This document shows positions 18,785 to 30,337 of a stretch of 64,000 nucleotides of DNA, piece after piece. A program made the translations under genes and the position numbers. Location of the stretch: the NCBI GenBank assembly GCA_013407085.1, contig JACCGJ010012976.1, positions 1 to 64,000 on the forward strand. Direction: 5' to 3'. This stretch comes from Atriophallophorus winterbourni (Eukaryota > Platyhelminthes > Trematoda > Plagiorchiida > Microphallidae). The notes under the pieces were generated by a model. It was not told the origin of the DNA and searched no databases. It saw only the letters and a program-made list of their open reading frames with translations. How positions within the stretch are numbered: the stretch's first letter is position 1; the number at the start of each line of letters is the position of its first letter.

Positions 18785-19135
18785 ACTTAGGGTACTTATA
18801 AAGAACTGTAGTGTCCAAATACAGAATCACAAAATGATTCCTGGCCAAAACGCTCGAGTCGTTGATAGACGATCAATATGATCCAGTGCTCACTTTCTCC
18901 TCACATACACAGCACAGTCGTTTTTTGGGTGTTTATCGCCTGCAGGTGGAGACAGTATGATTAGGTTTTATGAGCTTTGAAACAATGGTAAAGTTTTAAA
19001 CAAACTTTTATATGAATGCAACTGTTATATAGAGTTCATACAAAGAACCATGATGGTAAATTTAGTAGCATTAGGTTATTGTTGTCAAGCGCTCAGGATG
19101 CTTAATATTGACCAATGTGCTCACACATCCCTGAA
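18785..19135 (-). repeat. Degenerate hammerhead-family repeat, more than one unit
   Basis: Minus-oriented. Body pieces occur twice (caaatacagaatcac...gattcctgg with gctcac, and again gaaccatgatg with caagcgctcaggatgctta), with a ribozyme remnant between (about 18910-18955, gtggagacagtatgattagg). The core is unrecognisable; it looks like an old tandem dimer. Confidence 0.55.
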
Positions 19136-19419
19136 ATCAACTTCTGCTGTAGAAATTCGGACTTTTAAAACAATTATTTGCATCAAGTTGGAAACAAAGG
19201 TTCACAGGTTTGAAATTCAAGGTTTCGCGTATATCTTCAAAGAGTTTTAAAGGGTTTTTTCATTTGTTATCTTGCTCGCATAATAATAATAATAGTATAC
19301 GATTATTTTAAATTCAAGGGTAATTCTAGGGTAGTTCAAGGTTTTTATTGTTTTGAAAAACAACAAGCTTAACAATAGCCATATGATGGTAAAAATGCAA
19401 TGTAATTGAATAAAACAAG

Positions 19420-21770
19420 ATAAGGAACTAGATTAAACAGTATATAAGTGTTCGTGAAACGAATAATGCAATAAAAATTTGTCTAATTTTGTTTTGAAGT
19501 CATGCAAGCTAGTATAGTGAGCAACGGAATAAGGTAAACTGTTCCAAGGAAAATAGACACAGACAGAATAAAAATACCTTCTACAGTTCAGGTGGGAATG
19601 AGTACCACCAGCACATATTCATGGGTTCGATAATTTCTGGTATCCCTTCTCAGGAATAAATCCTGAAAGGGATGGTTCGGGGTATGTAGTATTTTGTACA
19701 TTTGGATAAGGTCTCCTCTGATTCGTCGATAGAGAAAGTCGAACAGATTTAGTTGGGCCATCCTTTCTTTATAAGGATTGTTTCGGATGCTGAGAACTTG
19801 TTTTGTTGAGCGGTGATAGATTCGCTGCATAAGTTACACATCACTCTTGAGCCACGGAGACCATGACTGAACACCTTATTCCAGGACTGGTCTCAAGTAG
19901 GTATTCATGTTCCTTGGGAATATCTTAGGCGAAAATTTCCCAAATACCCGTTTGAGTAGATTTAGGACACGTGTTGCTTTTTTAAAGGCACTGCTAGTTT
20001 GAAGTGAGGTTTTTAAACTGGAGCATATCCAGACACCTAAATTGTTTTATTCACTGCATTTTTCAAGGACATGCGGACCTATATGATATATGAACTCTAC
20101 TCGATTCCCCACACTCATGATCCTGTATTTGTTGAAGTTAAACGGCAGTTTGTTTTTCAACGACCAGCTGTCAAGCGTATCAAGATCTTTTTGTAATAGC
20201 AGACAGTCTTCTGGACTACGAATGCAGCACCTTATCTTTATGTCGTCCGCAAATAACGAAATGTTACATCGAACTATTTCCGGTTTGTCATTGACGTAAA
20301 CCAGAAAGAGGATCGGACCAATGACTAAGCCTTGGGGAACTCCGCTAGTTGCTGCAATTGGTTTGAATAATGGACCATGAACACGTACCTGGGTAGAGCG
20401 ATTTGTTTGGTAGTTATTTAGCCAATTCCACAACTTCCCATTGATACCAAGCCTTTCTAGCTTCTGCAATAGTAGGCTATGGTTAACACGATCAAATGCT
20501 CCGGAGATATCGAGGTAGGAGTCGTGTATTGCTTGCCCATCATCTACCGCTTGTGTCCAATCATCCAACGTTATCAGTAAATTAGATAAACTGCATAATT
20601 CCGTCTAAATCCATGCTGTTTTCTCGAAAGCAACTGAGTATTTTCGATATGTTCCATTAGATCGTCAACAATGAGGCGCTCAAGTAATTTGGAAGTCACA
20701 GGTAACAGAGTAACGGGTCAGTAATTTGAAACATCGGAGCGATTTCCACTTTTATAATTAGGAGGAATTACTCCACGTTTCCAATCTGTGGGGATTACTC
20801 CATCCGCCAGTATTTGTTTGAACAGGAATGTGAGCGGTTTGTATAGCCAATTCGCATATCACTTTAATATTAGCAGGATTATTCCGTGAGCCCCAGGAGA
20901 CTTTCCGGTTTCTAGAGTAAATAATGCTTGAAGGATGCGTTTCAACGTGTCATTTATTACTCTCAGAACAGCTGTGGTTAAAATGATTTGATTTGAAATG
21001 TAAATTCCATGTTATCTCGGGCTGAATACAGATGAATAAAACGTGGCTATAGCTTCAGTGGTTTCTGATGCAGTTGTTGTCGGTCCAGCTGACGTGTTCA
21101 CGGACACAACTCCAGGTTTCACCTTAGATTGATCGTTAACCATACGATAAAGTATTTTGAGGTTGAGCTCCATCATGCGTGATATCTGTTCTTGGAAGTA
21201 CAACTTGTCTTACTGACAAATTTATTTATTTTGTTCGGCAGTAAACGAAATGTTTCCCAGGTCTCTGATGACGGGTTTGGCCTATAATTCAAAGCTACTC
21301 CTCCTCTCCTTTCACGGTCATAGCGAATAAGTGACAAGTCGGGTAATGTAATGGAAAATGTTCGTGACCGATCGGGGAATCATAATCATGAAAAATTAAT
21401 CGGGAAGAGCAGTTAATTGGTAACGTTTTGCTTCTGAATCTTTTCACTATTAGTTTGGTAAGTCTGTCGACACGTTTCCGTTACGATGATGATGTCTGGT
21501 GAACATTTCACAAAAAAAACTGCAAATTGGTAAAGAAAAACATTTGCTAATAAAGCATCGTCAATTTTTTTTAATAATTTTGCGCAAAGTTTAAAATATC
21601 TTACCATTATCTCAAGGTTATTTCCGCATTTACCATGGAGACGGAACCTGAGGCATAAACCAACTACCTTCCTCTGCAATAATCTATTAACCGATGTAAT
21701 GGAAAACCCATGATTGAACACGCTGTTCTGAGAACAGGTAACCGTTAAATAAATCATTTGGATGTTTTCG
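19420..21770 (-). mobile_element. CR1-like non-LTR retrotransposon (decayed)
   Basis: Reading the minus strand: an endonuclease remnant (SPDIIIVTET, about 21.5 kb), a linker (FYSSVFSP, 21.0-21.2 kb), RT N-terminal blocks (GVIPPNYK-like, ISKLLERL-like, 20.6-20.9 kb with stops), an open 173-codon RT piece (20047-20568: AFDRVNHSLLL, SGVPQG, LFADDIKI) and a C-terminal part (19588-19830). The CR1 tail FPWNSLP is at about 19.5 kb. Stops and frameshifts make it non-autonomous. Confidence 0.85.
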
Positions 21771-21889
21771 GAAATTAAAAAGGAGTTTAAGACCTAACAA
21801 AGGGGTGGTTACAACCAGATTCTGAAGAGCAAATAGGATGAAATTGTGTCGGAAAAAATCTAAACAGATTTTGAAAATATTAACATGCT

Positions 21890-21990
21890 CGCATCCTCCG
21901 TGATTAGGCTTTACAGCCGGTTGCTGGCTGTTTGCCTTCATCAGGTACAGACATTAGGATGAGGCTCAGTAAGTTTTGAAACTGATAAAT
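21890..21990 (-). repeat. Hammerhead-family fragment with mutated core (subfamily 2)
   Basis: Minus strand: CUGAUGA, AGGC-AAACA-GCC and ACCGG are kept, but the GAAA box reads GCAA and the stem I partner is lost. Predicted inactive. Confidence 0.6.
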
Positions 21991-21999
21991 ATGGTCTAT

Positions 22000-23250
22000 G
22001 CGAAAGAAAAAACTCGATGTTTGAATCCGGAATCACAAATTACTTCCCGTTCAAACAATTACCGAAATTTTTCCACCCACCAAAAAGTTAACCACCGCCA
22101 CCCAAATTGATTTCAAAATAGAAGAAAGAAACACGTTCTCCTAGATTTTTATGAAAAGGGGTGAAATTGGGACATGCTATTGTTAATTTGTAACAAAAAG
22201 ATCTTCCTTCTTCGCCTTAAAACGAACAGAAACAAGAAGCGGTCTTCTTAAAATCGGTGTGTACCGCATTGGCGATTCCTGTACAAATCGTAGACGTATC
22301 CCGCGTCGCATCAGGACGCATCGACACTTAAAAAGAATCCATGAATTCAACTAAAAATAAAAGCTTTGGGGTATTATATGAATACAAAATAGAGCATTAA
22401 AATAAACAAAGAATAGTATATAAAGAATATCTCAAATATATTTCTCAAAAATGTTGATATTCTGCACACATTTTTATGGATCGGAGATTCAATCAGATGT
22501 TGAAGTAGAAAAACCCAAACACAAGGCAAGATTAGAGCCAGTAACCGATACGTGAACCGGGTAAACAGAGAGATAGGTTTATCTCGTGAAAAATATGATG
22601 CAGCGCTACTATCTGCCTTGAACAAACGCACAAAAGACTGTATATAGTCTATCGCACATGAAGTCATACGGATGAACATCTGCGAGCGTGAGAACATGTG
22701 TTGTTAGAGTGTTGCTTCAGTGTCGGTAACTGATTAATGAGCTTCGCAAATTTCGGACGGTGGGATGTGATAACAAACTGAGATGGCGAGTTTTCAGGTG
22801 CACCATGTTACGGATAGCATTCCATACAGCTGCGTAACATTTTTGAATCAGATTCACCAAACACTAGCTGTAGAAGATACATCGCTAGCTTTGGCGCTCT
22901 GGATCAAATGGATATCTAACGTTTTATAGAATATAATATTAAATAACTACCCTAAACGAACACAATCAGCTGCACTGCACTTTAACTTTTCAAGAAATAG
23001 TGCGCATCTGGCGGGCTGCGAAGAATGAAGAAAACGGCAAATTAAAGGAAAAAAAGTTGTAAGCGGCGAAGAGAATTTTCCGGGTTATTCGAGACAATAA
23101 CGCGCTCCCTCTTAAAATGTCTATTACGTGGTTCGCACTGGCTTCAGGACACTCGATCGATTATTAACCACGCCGCCCTGCGTTTCACACATTTATCAAT
23201 TGCTTCGTGATTCATCTCTGAGATGATACGTTTCAACGCGTATTACGTTC
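22000..23250. other. No recognisable feature
   Basis: No supported gene. The 107-codon minus frame at 22374-22697 is rich in hydrophobic residues but has no family signature or splice support. Confidence 0.35.
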
Positions 23251-23259
23251 ACTCGTGAA

Positions 23260-23650
23260 TCTTACGAAAATTGGTCAAAAGTGTTGCGTACGCAAACGAA
23301 ATGGATAAAAACACATGCTTATTATCTATTGGCAAATCACAAAACCACGATACTGACTTCATTATGCCTCTCCCGGTTGTCACTTCGATCTGATTAGTCA
23401 ATCGATTTTGTGCCACTTGAAGCCCTCTCCACACAGACCGCGTTTGACCAACATTGACGGTGGCATATCGTTCGATAGCGACTGATGTTATCCTCTCAGA
23501 GAATGTTGTTCTCATGCATTCATTTCGAAACTCGGAATACTACGGCTTCGTGATTATCCTCGTCTAATGTTTCGCGCTAGTTTTTTTTGTGTTGAGTAGG
23601 TGGGTGGTTATTTGCATATCATATGAATGCTCGTCATTAGCATTTTTCTC
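23260..23650. repeat. LTR-like repeat, copy 2
   Basis: Co-linear with 11870-12300 in the same orientation, and likewise followed within 300 bp by a hammerhead-family repeat (opposite orientation). No pol fragment recognised beside this copy. Confidence 0.5.
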
Positions 23651-23933
23651 TAATGCACTTCAAATCTCCACAATAGGAAACAACAACTAATCTACAACTT
23701 AATATTTTCGACGAAAATATTTCACATTTTTATACCACAAATCAGATTAGTATTTGGAAAAAATTATAGTGATGCAGACTGCGAAAACAATCGGGTTGAA
23801 TAGAAGAAATTGTTGCAATACTCACAAATTTTATTCCCGGATGCCTTAGTTCTTGCATTCAACAACGTTATGAGTATAACTTTGTTTACCACTTTACCAC
23901 TTTTTCAAGGCTCACTGAACCTGATCTTACTGT

Positions 23934-23975
23934 CTCCACCTGATGACGGCAAACAGCCTGAAACCGGTAGTGGTG
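23934..23975 (+). ncRNA. Hammerhead ribozyme, subfamily 2, complete core (dimer copy 1)
   Basis: Stem I CUCCAC (23934-23939) with GUGGUG (23970-23975), one U-U mismatch. CUGAUGA is at 23940-23946. Stem II is GGC-AAACA-GCC with an unpaired C/U at its base. GAAA is at 23960-23963, stem III ACC/GGU, cut after A23969 (triplet GUA). Confidence 0.85.
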
Positions 23976-24174
23976 TGTAAGGGATGGGGATGTGAGCACC
24001 ACAGTACTTTGGTCTTTTATATGCGCCTCCAGCGCTTGGCCAGGAATCACTTTGTGATTCTGTATTTGAACATCGTGGTTCTTTGTAAGAACCCTATATA
24101 ACAGTGGCATACAAATATAACTTTGTTTACCGCTTTTTCACTGTTTCAAGGCTCACCGAACCTGATCTTACTGT

Positions 24175-24216
24175 CTCCACCTGACGATGGCAAACAGCCT
24201 GAAACAGGTAGTGGTG
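24175..24216 (+). ncRNA. Hammerhead ribozyme, subfamily 2 (dimer copy 2)
   Basis: Same layout as copy 1. The core is CUGACGA: the change is at position 7, which tolerates any base in known hammerheads. Stem III has one mismatch (ACA/GGU). Predicted cut after A24210. Probably weak or active only as a heterodimer. Confidence 0.75.
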
Positions 24217-24762
24217 TGTAAGGGATGGGGATGTGAGCACCACAATACTTTAGTTCGTTGTTTAGTTCTACAGCTGAGTTCAATTAAACGAGGAAGGAGA
24301 GACTTGATCCCATTTATAATCCGGAAGAGTTGAAATGTTGAAGTGATTCCGGTGAATTCCACACATAAATCAGCCTCACAATCTAAAGTCTCAAGTAACA
24401 ATAGTCTTTGCGTAGCCAGTTTTAAATTCGAATGTATTGGTCAAGTTATACAAAGTCAGTCAATGGAAAGATAAACTAAACAAGTTGTTACAAGTGATAC
24501 AAATACTCTCTTTGATCACATGTGAAGTCGTACATTCAAATTCAACTATCAAAAACTATACTTCCTATGGTGACCCTTTGTACACGAAACGTAATTTCAT
24601 GCATATTGAAGCGTTCCAAACCAGTACGACCCAGCACAAAAGTTCCAAAGTCCAAAACAACGTACATCGTTTGAGTGGAATCAATATTAAGATAAAAAAG
24701 TAGGCACATCAGGTGTATAAATTGACGCAAAGCATTGCGTGAATTGGTGTTGTGATTGAAAG

Positions 24763-26133
24763 ATGCGCGCATCCCTGATTGCCGTAATCACTCTGTTTCT
24801 AGCTGTGGCTTCGACTGGCAGTGTCACACAGTCGGTAGGTGTAATACGCGATAACACACATGAGCGAATGAAAGCCGAGTTATTATGTCTGAATAAATTC
24901 CTCATTTCAGTTTGATCACGAAGCCCGTAGACTATTTCACGAATTCAAACAAACATACGGAAAAAATTACAACGGATACGGTAAGTTTCACCCGGTTTCA
25001 AAATCATCGATTCTTAATTAGATAACAAGAAGCGATTCATCATTTTCAAAGAGAACCTTAAACGTGCAGAACAACACCAGCGGGACGAGTTGGGTACCGC
25101 CGAGTATGGAGTCACTCAATTCTCAGATCTAACCGGTAAGCTAGATGGAACAGCTCTTTCAACGTGGTGTTCATTTAGCCGAAGAATTCCAAAACTATTA
25201 CGCAAATGCGCGTTTCGATGAGGAACATGATAGTTTGACCTTCACCGAAACAATCAAAAAACAAGCAATTCCGGAAAGCTTTGACTGGAGAGAGCATGGT
25301 GCAGTTGGTCCTGTGGAAAATCAAGGGGCTTGTGGATCTTGTTGGGCGTTCTCCGTGGTTGGGAATGTCGAGGGTCAATGGTTCATTAAGAAAGGAAAGT
25401 TACTACAACTCAGCAAACAGGTAAATTATATACGTGAGTGCGTATTTAACCAGTCACTCATATCACTGATACCTATGTGATAATGTTTTCTTGTATTACA
25501 GGAGCTGCTTGATTGTGATCATGTGGATCATGGATGTCACGGAGGATATCCATTGAATACTTACAAAGAAATCATGCGCCTAGGGGGATTGGAAACCTCG
25601 TCTGATTATCCTTATGTCACACACAGTCAGGAGTGTAGATTGAACAAGTCGCAAATTGCTGCAAGAATAAACGGTTCAGTGAAAATTTCCCAAGATGAAG
25701 AAATTCAAGCTCAGTGGCTCCATGAACGAGGTCCAATGAGCGTGGCTTTGAACGCAAAATACTAACAGGTAATTGATTTTCAACCGACAATCTAGCATCC
25801 GATCGGAAATTGAATTGACCCGTCGTATTTCTTGAAGTTTTACAGAGGCGGGATTCATCGTCCGAAAAATTGTTTAGCTTCCGGGATCAACCATGCCGTG
25901 TTGACCGTCGGTTATGGGACAGAGAACGGTACACAATTTTGAATCGTCAAGAATAGTTGGAGTGCATATTTTGGAGAAAAAGTAAGTGCATATTCTCAAA
26001 CGATGCCTGGTTAAGATTTATACTACAAAATTACCTTTCGTTTTCTTCATTCTTTCAGGGCTACTTCCGTATACACCGCGGATCGGGAGCATGCGGGATC
26101 AATCGAATGGCTACATCCGCAGTGATCGAGTAA
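24763..26133 (+). pseudogene. CTSF: Cathepsin F-like cysteine protease 3, two in-frame stops
   Basis: Third paralog. Exons: 24763-24834, 24911-24980, 25022-25135, 25179-25420, 25502-25768, 25838-25981, 26059-26133. All sites are GT-AG, with the same phases as genes 1 and 2; introns are 41-81 nt. Full frame would be 327 codons. The signal peptide (MRASLIAVITLFLAVASTG), ERFNAQ-type propeptide (D48, R52, F56, N59, A63, Q67), Q134, C140, H274 and N294 are all present. But codon 254 is TAA (25763-25765), where gene 1 and 2 have Leu, and codon 290 is TGA (25940-25942), where they have Trp of YWLVKNSW. The residue after KNSW is Ser instead of Gly. Translation would stop before His and Asn, giving a dead fragment. 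Splice sites and reading frame are otherwise perfect, so loss is recent, or the stops are sequence errors or an allele. Confidence 0.9.
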
Positions 26134-26139
26134 TCTGGC

Positions 26140-26145
26140 AATAAA
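26140..26145 (+). terminator. Poly(A) signal AATAAA, cathepsin 3
   Basis: Canonical hexamer 6 nt after the stop codon; such short 3' UTRs would be unusual but the motif is exact. Confidence 0.45.
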
Positions 26146-26159
26146 CATGATACAAACAC

Positions 26160-26900
26160 GCTCTTCTACAAACTTCATGTTTGAGTAATTAGCACGATGA
26201 AATCTAGAACAAAATATTAATTCTAAGTGTAGCGTATTGTGAACGATTTCGGTGCGTCATAAATGGGGTAGCGTAAGATGTACCTGAGTGTGTTCTTGCA
26301 AAACTTACAGCTCAGATGCTACTTGACATCAGTTTGTTCATCTCCATTTTATATTTTTGTTGGCACGTAGATCATTGTGATATTCTCCGTCGGACAATAA
26401 ATCGACGTATTTCTGAGATCATCATTTCGAAATTTATTTCTGGTTACCGTTCCAAGCTCTAAGTTTCGATCATTTCTTGACAAAGACGGGAGGTGCCAGT
26501 TTAGATTTTGTGACTCGAATCTACACTCTGAAAACCTCGATTAGGGTGGAATACAAGAAACAATTTTAGGACGATCTAACACAATTTTTGAAGCAATAGA
26601 TATTAAGAAAAGCTTACTGCAAAGGCAACATAAGAAAGTAAATTAGAAATGGACGAGCAAATTAATGGAATATTTTGTCATGCACTCTAATAATAAAAAG
26701 GCAAGGAGCGATTAGTCAGAATAAACATGAAAATGTGACAGATACAAGAAACCGAATAACAAACGACCTATCATGAAAGCAAATTTTAAAAAAACAATTA
26801 AATAAAGACAACTGTTGTATTGAATTCGTCGGCCTTTGAATCAGTCATGCTTAACGTTGAATTTTCCGCACGGTTTTTGGGTCATTAATCAGCCAGGCTG
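26160..26900. other. No recognisable feature
   Basis: AT-rich intergenic sequence; nothing recognised. Confidence 0.35.
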
Positions 26901-26904
26901 TTTT

Positions 26905-27185
26905 TACAATGTAGACCACGAGTCGGGAAGAACACGCTCTTCACTGCCCACTTTGAAGGCACCGTGTAAAGCGTCGTCTGTAAGCCGGGAGGAGCAGACA
27001 CTGCTCTCAGCCGCTAACTGCAGATCACGCCACCAGCGTTCGTCTGAGTAATGCGTATCGGCGTGAGCGCTGTGAGACACCATTCCCCCCCCCAATCGGA
27101 CTGTTTAGTCATCAGAAATGCTATGGAGCATGATGTACATCCGTGGTCGACATCGACCGAAGGAGGCCAATAATAACAAACCAAG
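26905..27185 (+). mobile_element. LINE 3' end fragment
   Basis: Blocks match 18.1-18.4 kb in order: gaagaacacgctctt, accgtgtaaagcgtcgtctg, gggaggagcagaca, gatcacgccaccagcg, cggactgtttagtcat, tatggagcat, ggtcgacatcgaccgaaggaggccaataataac. 3' end only. Confidence 0.7.
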
Positions 27186-27474
27186 GACTGTTTATGGCTC
27201 GCAAATATTGTATGTTATGCCAGAAAAAAACTTCAAATGAACACTGAAACGTGTTACGAAAAAACCGCATTGGTTGAACTTTTATCCATGTTCATTACAA
27301 CGGTCTACGCACACGGATGTCGCTGGAAAACAAGAAAGCAAACTGACAATTCAAATCTTTCCATACAATGACAACGTTCATAAATCGTTCGTGTATACTA
27401 TACAGAAATTTGTGTCGCTTAAGTAATCTTATTCATCGAAAATTTGTCCAAGCGAATACAGCTAAGCTTAATGT

Positions 27475-27570
27475 ATTGTGGTGCTCACATCCCCATCCCT
27501 TACACACCACTACCGGTTTCTGGCTGTTTGCCGTCATCAGGTGGAGACAGTAAGATCAGGTTCAGCTAAG
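27475..27570 (-). repeat. Hammerhead-family repeat (subfamily 2), short copy
   Basis: Covers gtggtgctcacatccccatcccttacacacc through the ribozyme to gtaagatcaggttcag. The rest of the unit is missing. Confidence 0.8.
27505..27546 (-). ncRNA. Hammerhead ribozyme, subfamily 2, complete core
   Basis: Minus strand: stem I CUCCAC (27546-27541) with GUGGUG (27510-27505), CUGAUGA (27540-27534), GGC-AAACA-GCC, an A closing stem II, GAAA, ACC/GGU, cut after A at 27511. All invariant core bases kept. Confidence 0.86.
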
Positions 27571-27574
27571 CTTG

Positions 27575-28246
27575 TTTTTTTCTTCTGTATAAGTGATATG
27601 GCTTACGATATCAATTACTCGATAAAAATGTTTCAAATATTGTAAATGGGGCGAAAATACATCAATTCGATAATTTCTTCATATTAACAATAATATTAAC
27701 ATAAAAGATCCGTTATGATAGTATTGGTAAAAGTTTTGTACGATCGGGTGAATTTCTGTTTATTTGATGAATCAAAATTCTAATACGTCATTTCCGTAGG
27801 TCTGATAAATATGCGACATTGGTGAAATGCAGCCATTGTAAAAACACGCGATAAGCACCCAGCTCTCAAGTTGTATCCTCATCTTTTAGCATCGAGCTCC
27901 TTCCGAGAACAACGGGGAAATTATTTAGGGAGTACAAAGCAATCAAAGCGGTGTATCACTGACGCTGCGATTCGCATATATAGATGTTAGCGAGAAGATT
28001 CCCGCAAGCTTTTGATTGAAGTTGAAGATTTGGACTATCCAAATGGGACAAGTCGTAACAAAAGTCATGATGAAGGGATTTCAGAGGACCCATTTTATAT
28101 TTGTGCAGGTATAAACAATTCGTGGTGCATTCAGAAGCCAAACAAAAAGATTTCTAAAAACGTCAAAGAGAAAACTGATATGACAACATCACCCGGGGCG
28201 GGAGGATCAAATGCAACAAATTCGGCGGAAAGCAAATGAAAGACAG
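27575..28246. other. 3' flank of the folate gene; no recognisable feature
   Basis: The 75-codon plus-strand frame at 28012-28239 shows no motif. A minus-strand AATAAA occurs near 27.76 kb. Confidence 0.3.
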
Positions 28247-30258
28247 TCAAGAGGAAGGGCAATGTCGCTTGACTGTGTACACGGACTCGTGAAGAGGGAT
28301 GCTATTGGCGCAGTTACACAGAAAACTCTCCAAACCGGCAGTCCAACGAGCACTGTTCACGGTGTTTCGAAACAGCATGGCCAACGAGACGGGCCCCACT
28401 CCACCGGGAACCGGGGTTATCCAACCGGCGCGTAGTTTGGCTCGATCGAACTGTACATCCCCGACAGAGCGAAGTTTGTTCGGATTCCGTGGATCTGCCG
28501 GGATTTTAAAGGGATGAGGAAAACATGATCTCGACCACAACTAAAAGAGAAGGGACTGCAAGTCATGTAATTTCAACTTTCTCAATATGTTGCACTCTTA
28601 CAGTCCGTTGATGAATACGATGAATACTTCAAACATGAAGAGTAGTGAGTAGAAATGACAATAATCAAGAACTATGTGATAATAATTTAGAATACATGGT
28701 TGCAAACCAAAGCGTGAAAAAAGTGGGTGGGATGTAAAAGATCACAAAGTGTCTTGCAGAACGAGAGATTTGTGTCATCTTACCCAGGCATGGGTGAATC
28801 AAGACGGTAAGGCTACTGAGTGTGTTTCATCAGTTGCAGTTCATTTTCAACTGGACGGATCCACCCGTTATGTATGTATGTATGTATGTAAACACAAGCC
28901 TGATCCAGACAAAGTGCCGCACAGTCAGAGACTGCAGGTGGGCTAAGATACTGTCAGGTTGCCTAAACCTAGACAGGTATGAGGAAGAAAATAGAAATGG
29001 TAGTGAGACTCCAGCCTGTTTCAGCATACAACTTACCACCGATGGCCAATCAATTTAGCACGGTGTTAGCAGCACAGCACATAAGTACTGTACGATTGAA
29101 CATCCGTGCACATCCGTAACTTTCCGATAGGTCGAGATATGCATGTATGAAATCGCAGACTAAGAGATTGGCAAAGCACCGAAAAGCCATACACTATAGG
29201 GGATTTGAGATACACAAGTCTAGAGAGTTAGACAAAAGGGATAATGGTAAGTTGACAGCGACACGTTCCTGTGTGCAGCTAAATACAGCTGGCGAGTCAA
29301 TTTACCACGGTGCTAGATGTATTGCAGGACTTCACATCCGAGGCGGGAAACTGCAATAGTAACAATACGAGAAACTACGGGACCAGGGAAGATGTGACAA
29401 GGTGAGCAAATACATGGAAAGGAAATTAACCACGGTTAGAGCATTATCACAAGCAAACAACAGACGAAAACGTACAGAACAAGTTCCGCGCAAAAACAAT
29501 TAAACAGAGTTAATTATAAAAGAAAATGCTTTTGTTACATTGTTTGTATGTGGTTTTGAGTCATTCTATTCTACTGTGATATGTCCTTTCAGAAGAAACG
29601 TTTCCACCCAAGTAATCCAAGCAACTCAATAGCCACCGGGATTTCCATTCACACACCCAATCAGCGCGCAATAACAAATTCAAGGCACAAAGAAAGTAGG
29701 CACCAGTATGGTATGGTATGAAAGCAAAAGCTGGCAACACAGAGTCAAAAATGATGACGCCAGGAGGGCAGTCCTCGGTGATCACTCTGTGCCACTCTCC
29801 AATCATATATCCATGTGCCAGCTGAGATGGCTGAGGCACGTTCTCCGTATGGATGAGCGACGCCTTCCTCGCCTAGCTCTTTTTGCTCTCGCTGGGCCTG
29901 ATTGGAAACGTCGCCGTGGCGGACAAAGGAATACCTGGCGGAAGATCCTCAAGCGTCTAACAGCCCCACTAGCCATCGTGGGAACATCGCGCTTACCCGG
30001 GTGGGGTCCGAGGGACCGTGAAGATATGTGGCTGATAACACTCAGTGTGATGGCAAAAGAAAGGAACTAGTGGCAAGAATCCTGCCGTGCTTGTGTTCCC
30101 GTTTATCAGAGACCCTCCATTTTTCAAAAAAAGACAAAAAAGATCAAAAACGGCATGTGTAAACAGACAGACAAAAATCCCCCTTTTTCCTTTTTCTTTT
30201 TTTCATCATGTACCTTCTTCATGGTATACTTGTTGGCACATCGTCTGTAAAGACTTGT

Positions 30259-30337
<79 letters not shown>

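Larger units (their letters stand above)
23885..24245 (+). repeat. Tandem dimer of hammerhead-family unit (241 bp)
   Basis: Two direct copies: the segment tttaccactttttcaaggctcac, the gaacctgatcttactgtctccacc flank, the ribozyme and ggtagtggtgtgtaagggatggggatgtgagcac recur 241 bp apart. The unit contains palindromes (gaatcactttgtgattc; ggttctttgtaagaacc). Cuts at both predicted sites would release 23970-24210. Confidence 0.85.

Noticed and set aside
22374..22697. 107-codon hydrophobic minus frame as a membrane protein
   Set aside because: AT-rich codons give hydrophobic residues by chance; no family pattern.
25940..25942. TGA in cathepsin 3 as a recoded Trp or selenocysteine codon
   Set aside because: TGA means Trp only in flatworm mitochondria; a second, unrelated TAA stop 108 coding bases upstream makes recoding unlikely.
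27505..27546. CRISPR-like or bacterial origin for the short palindromic repeats
   Set aside because: No regular spacers; the palindromes are ribozyme stems in a eukaryotic repeat, beside spliced genes.
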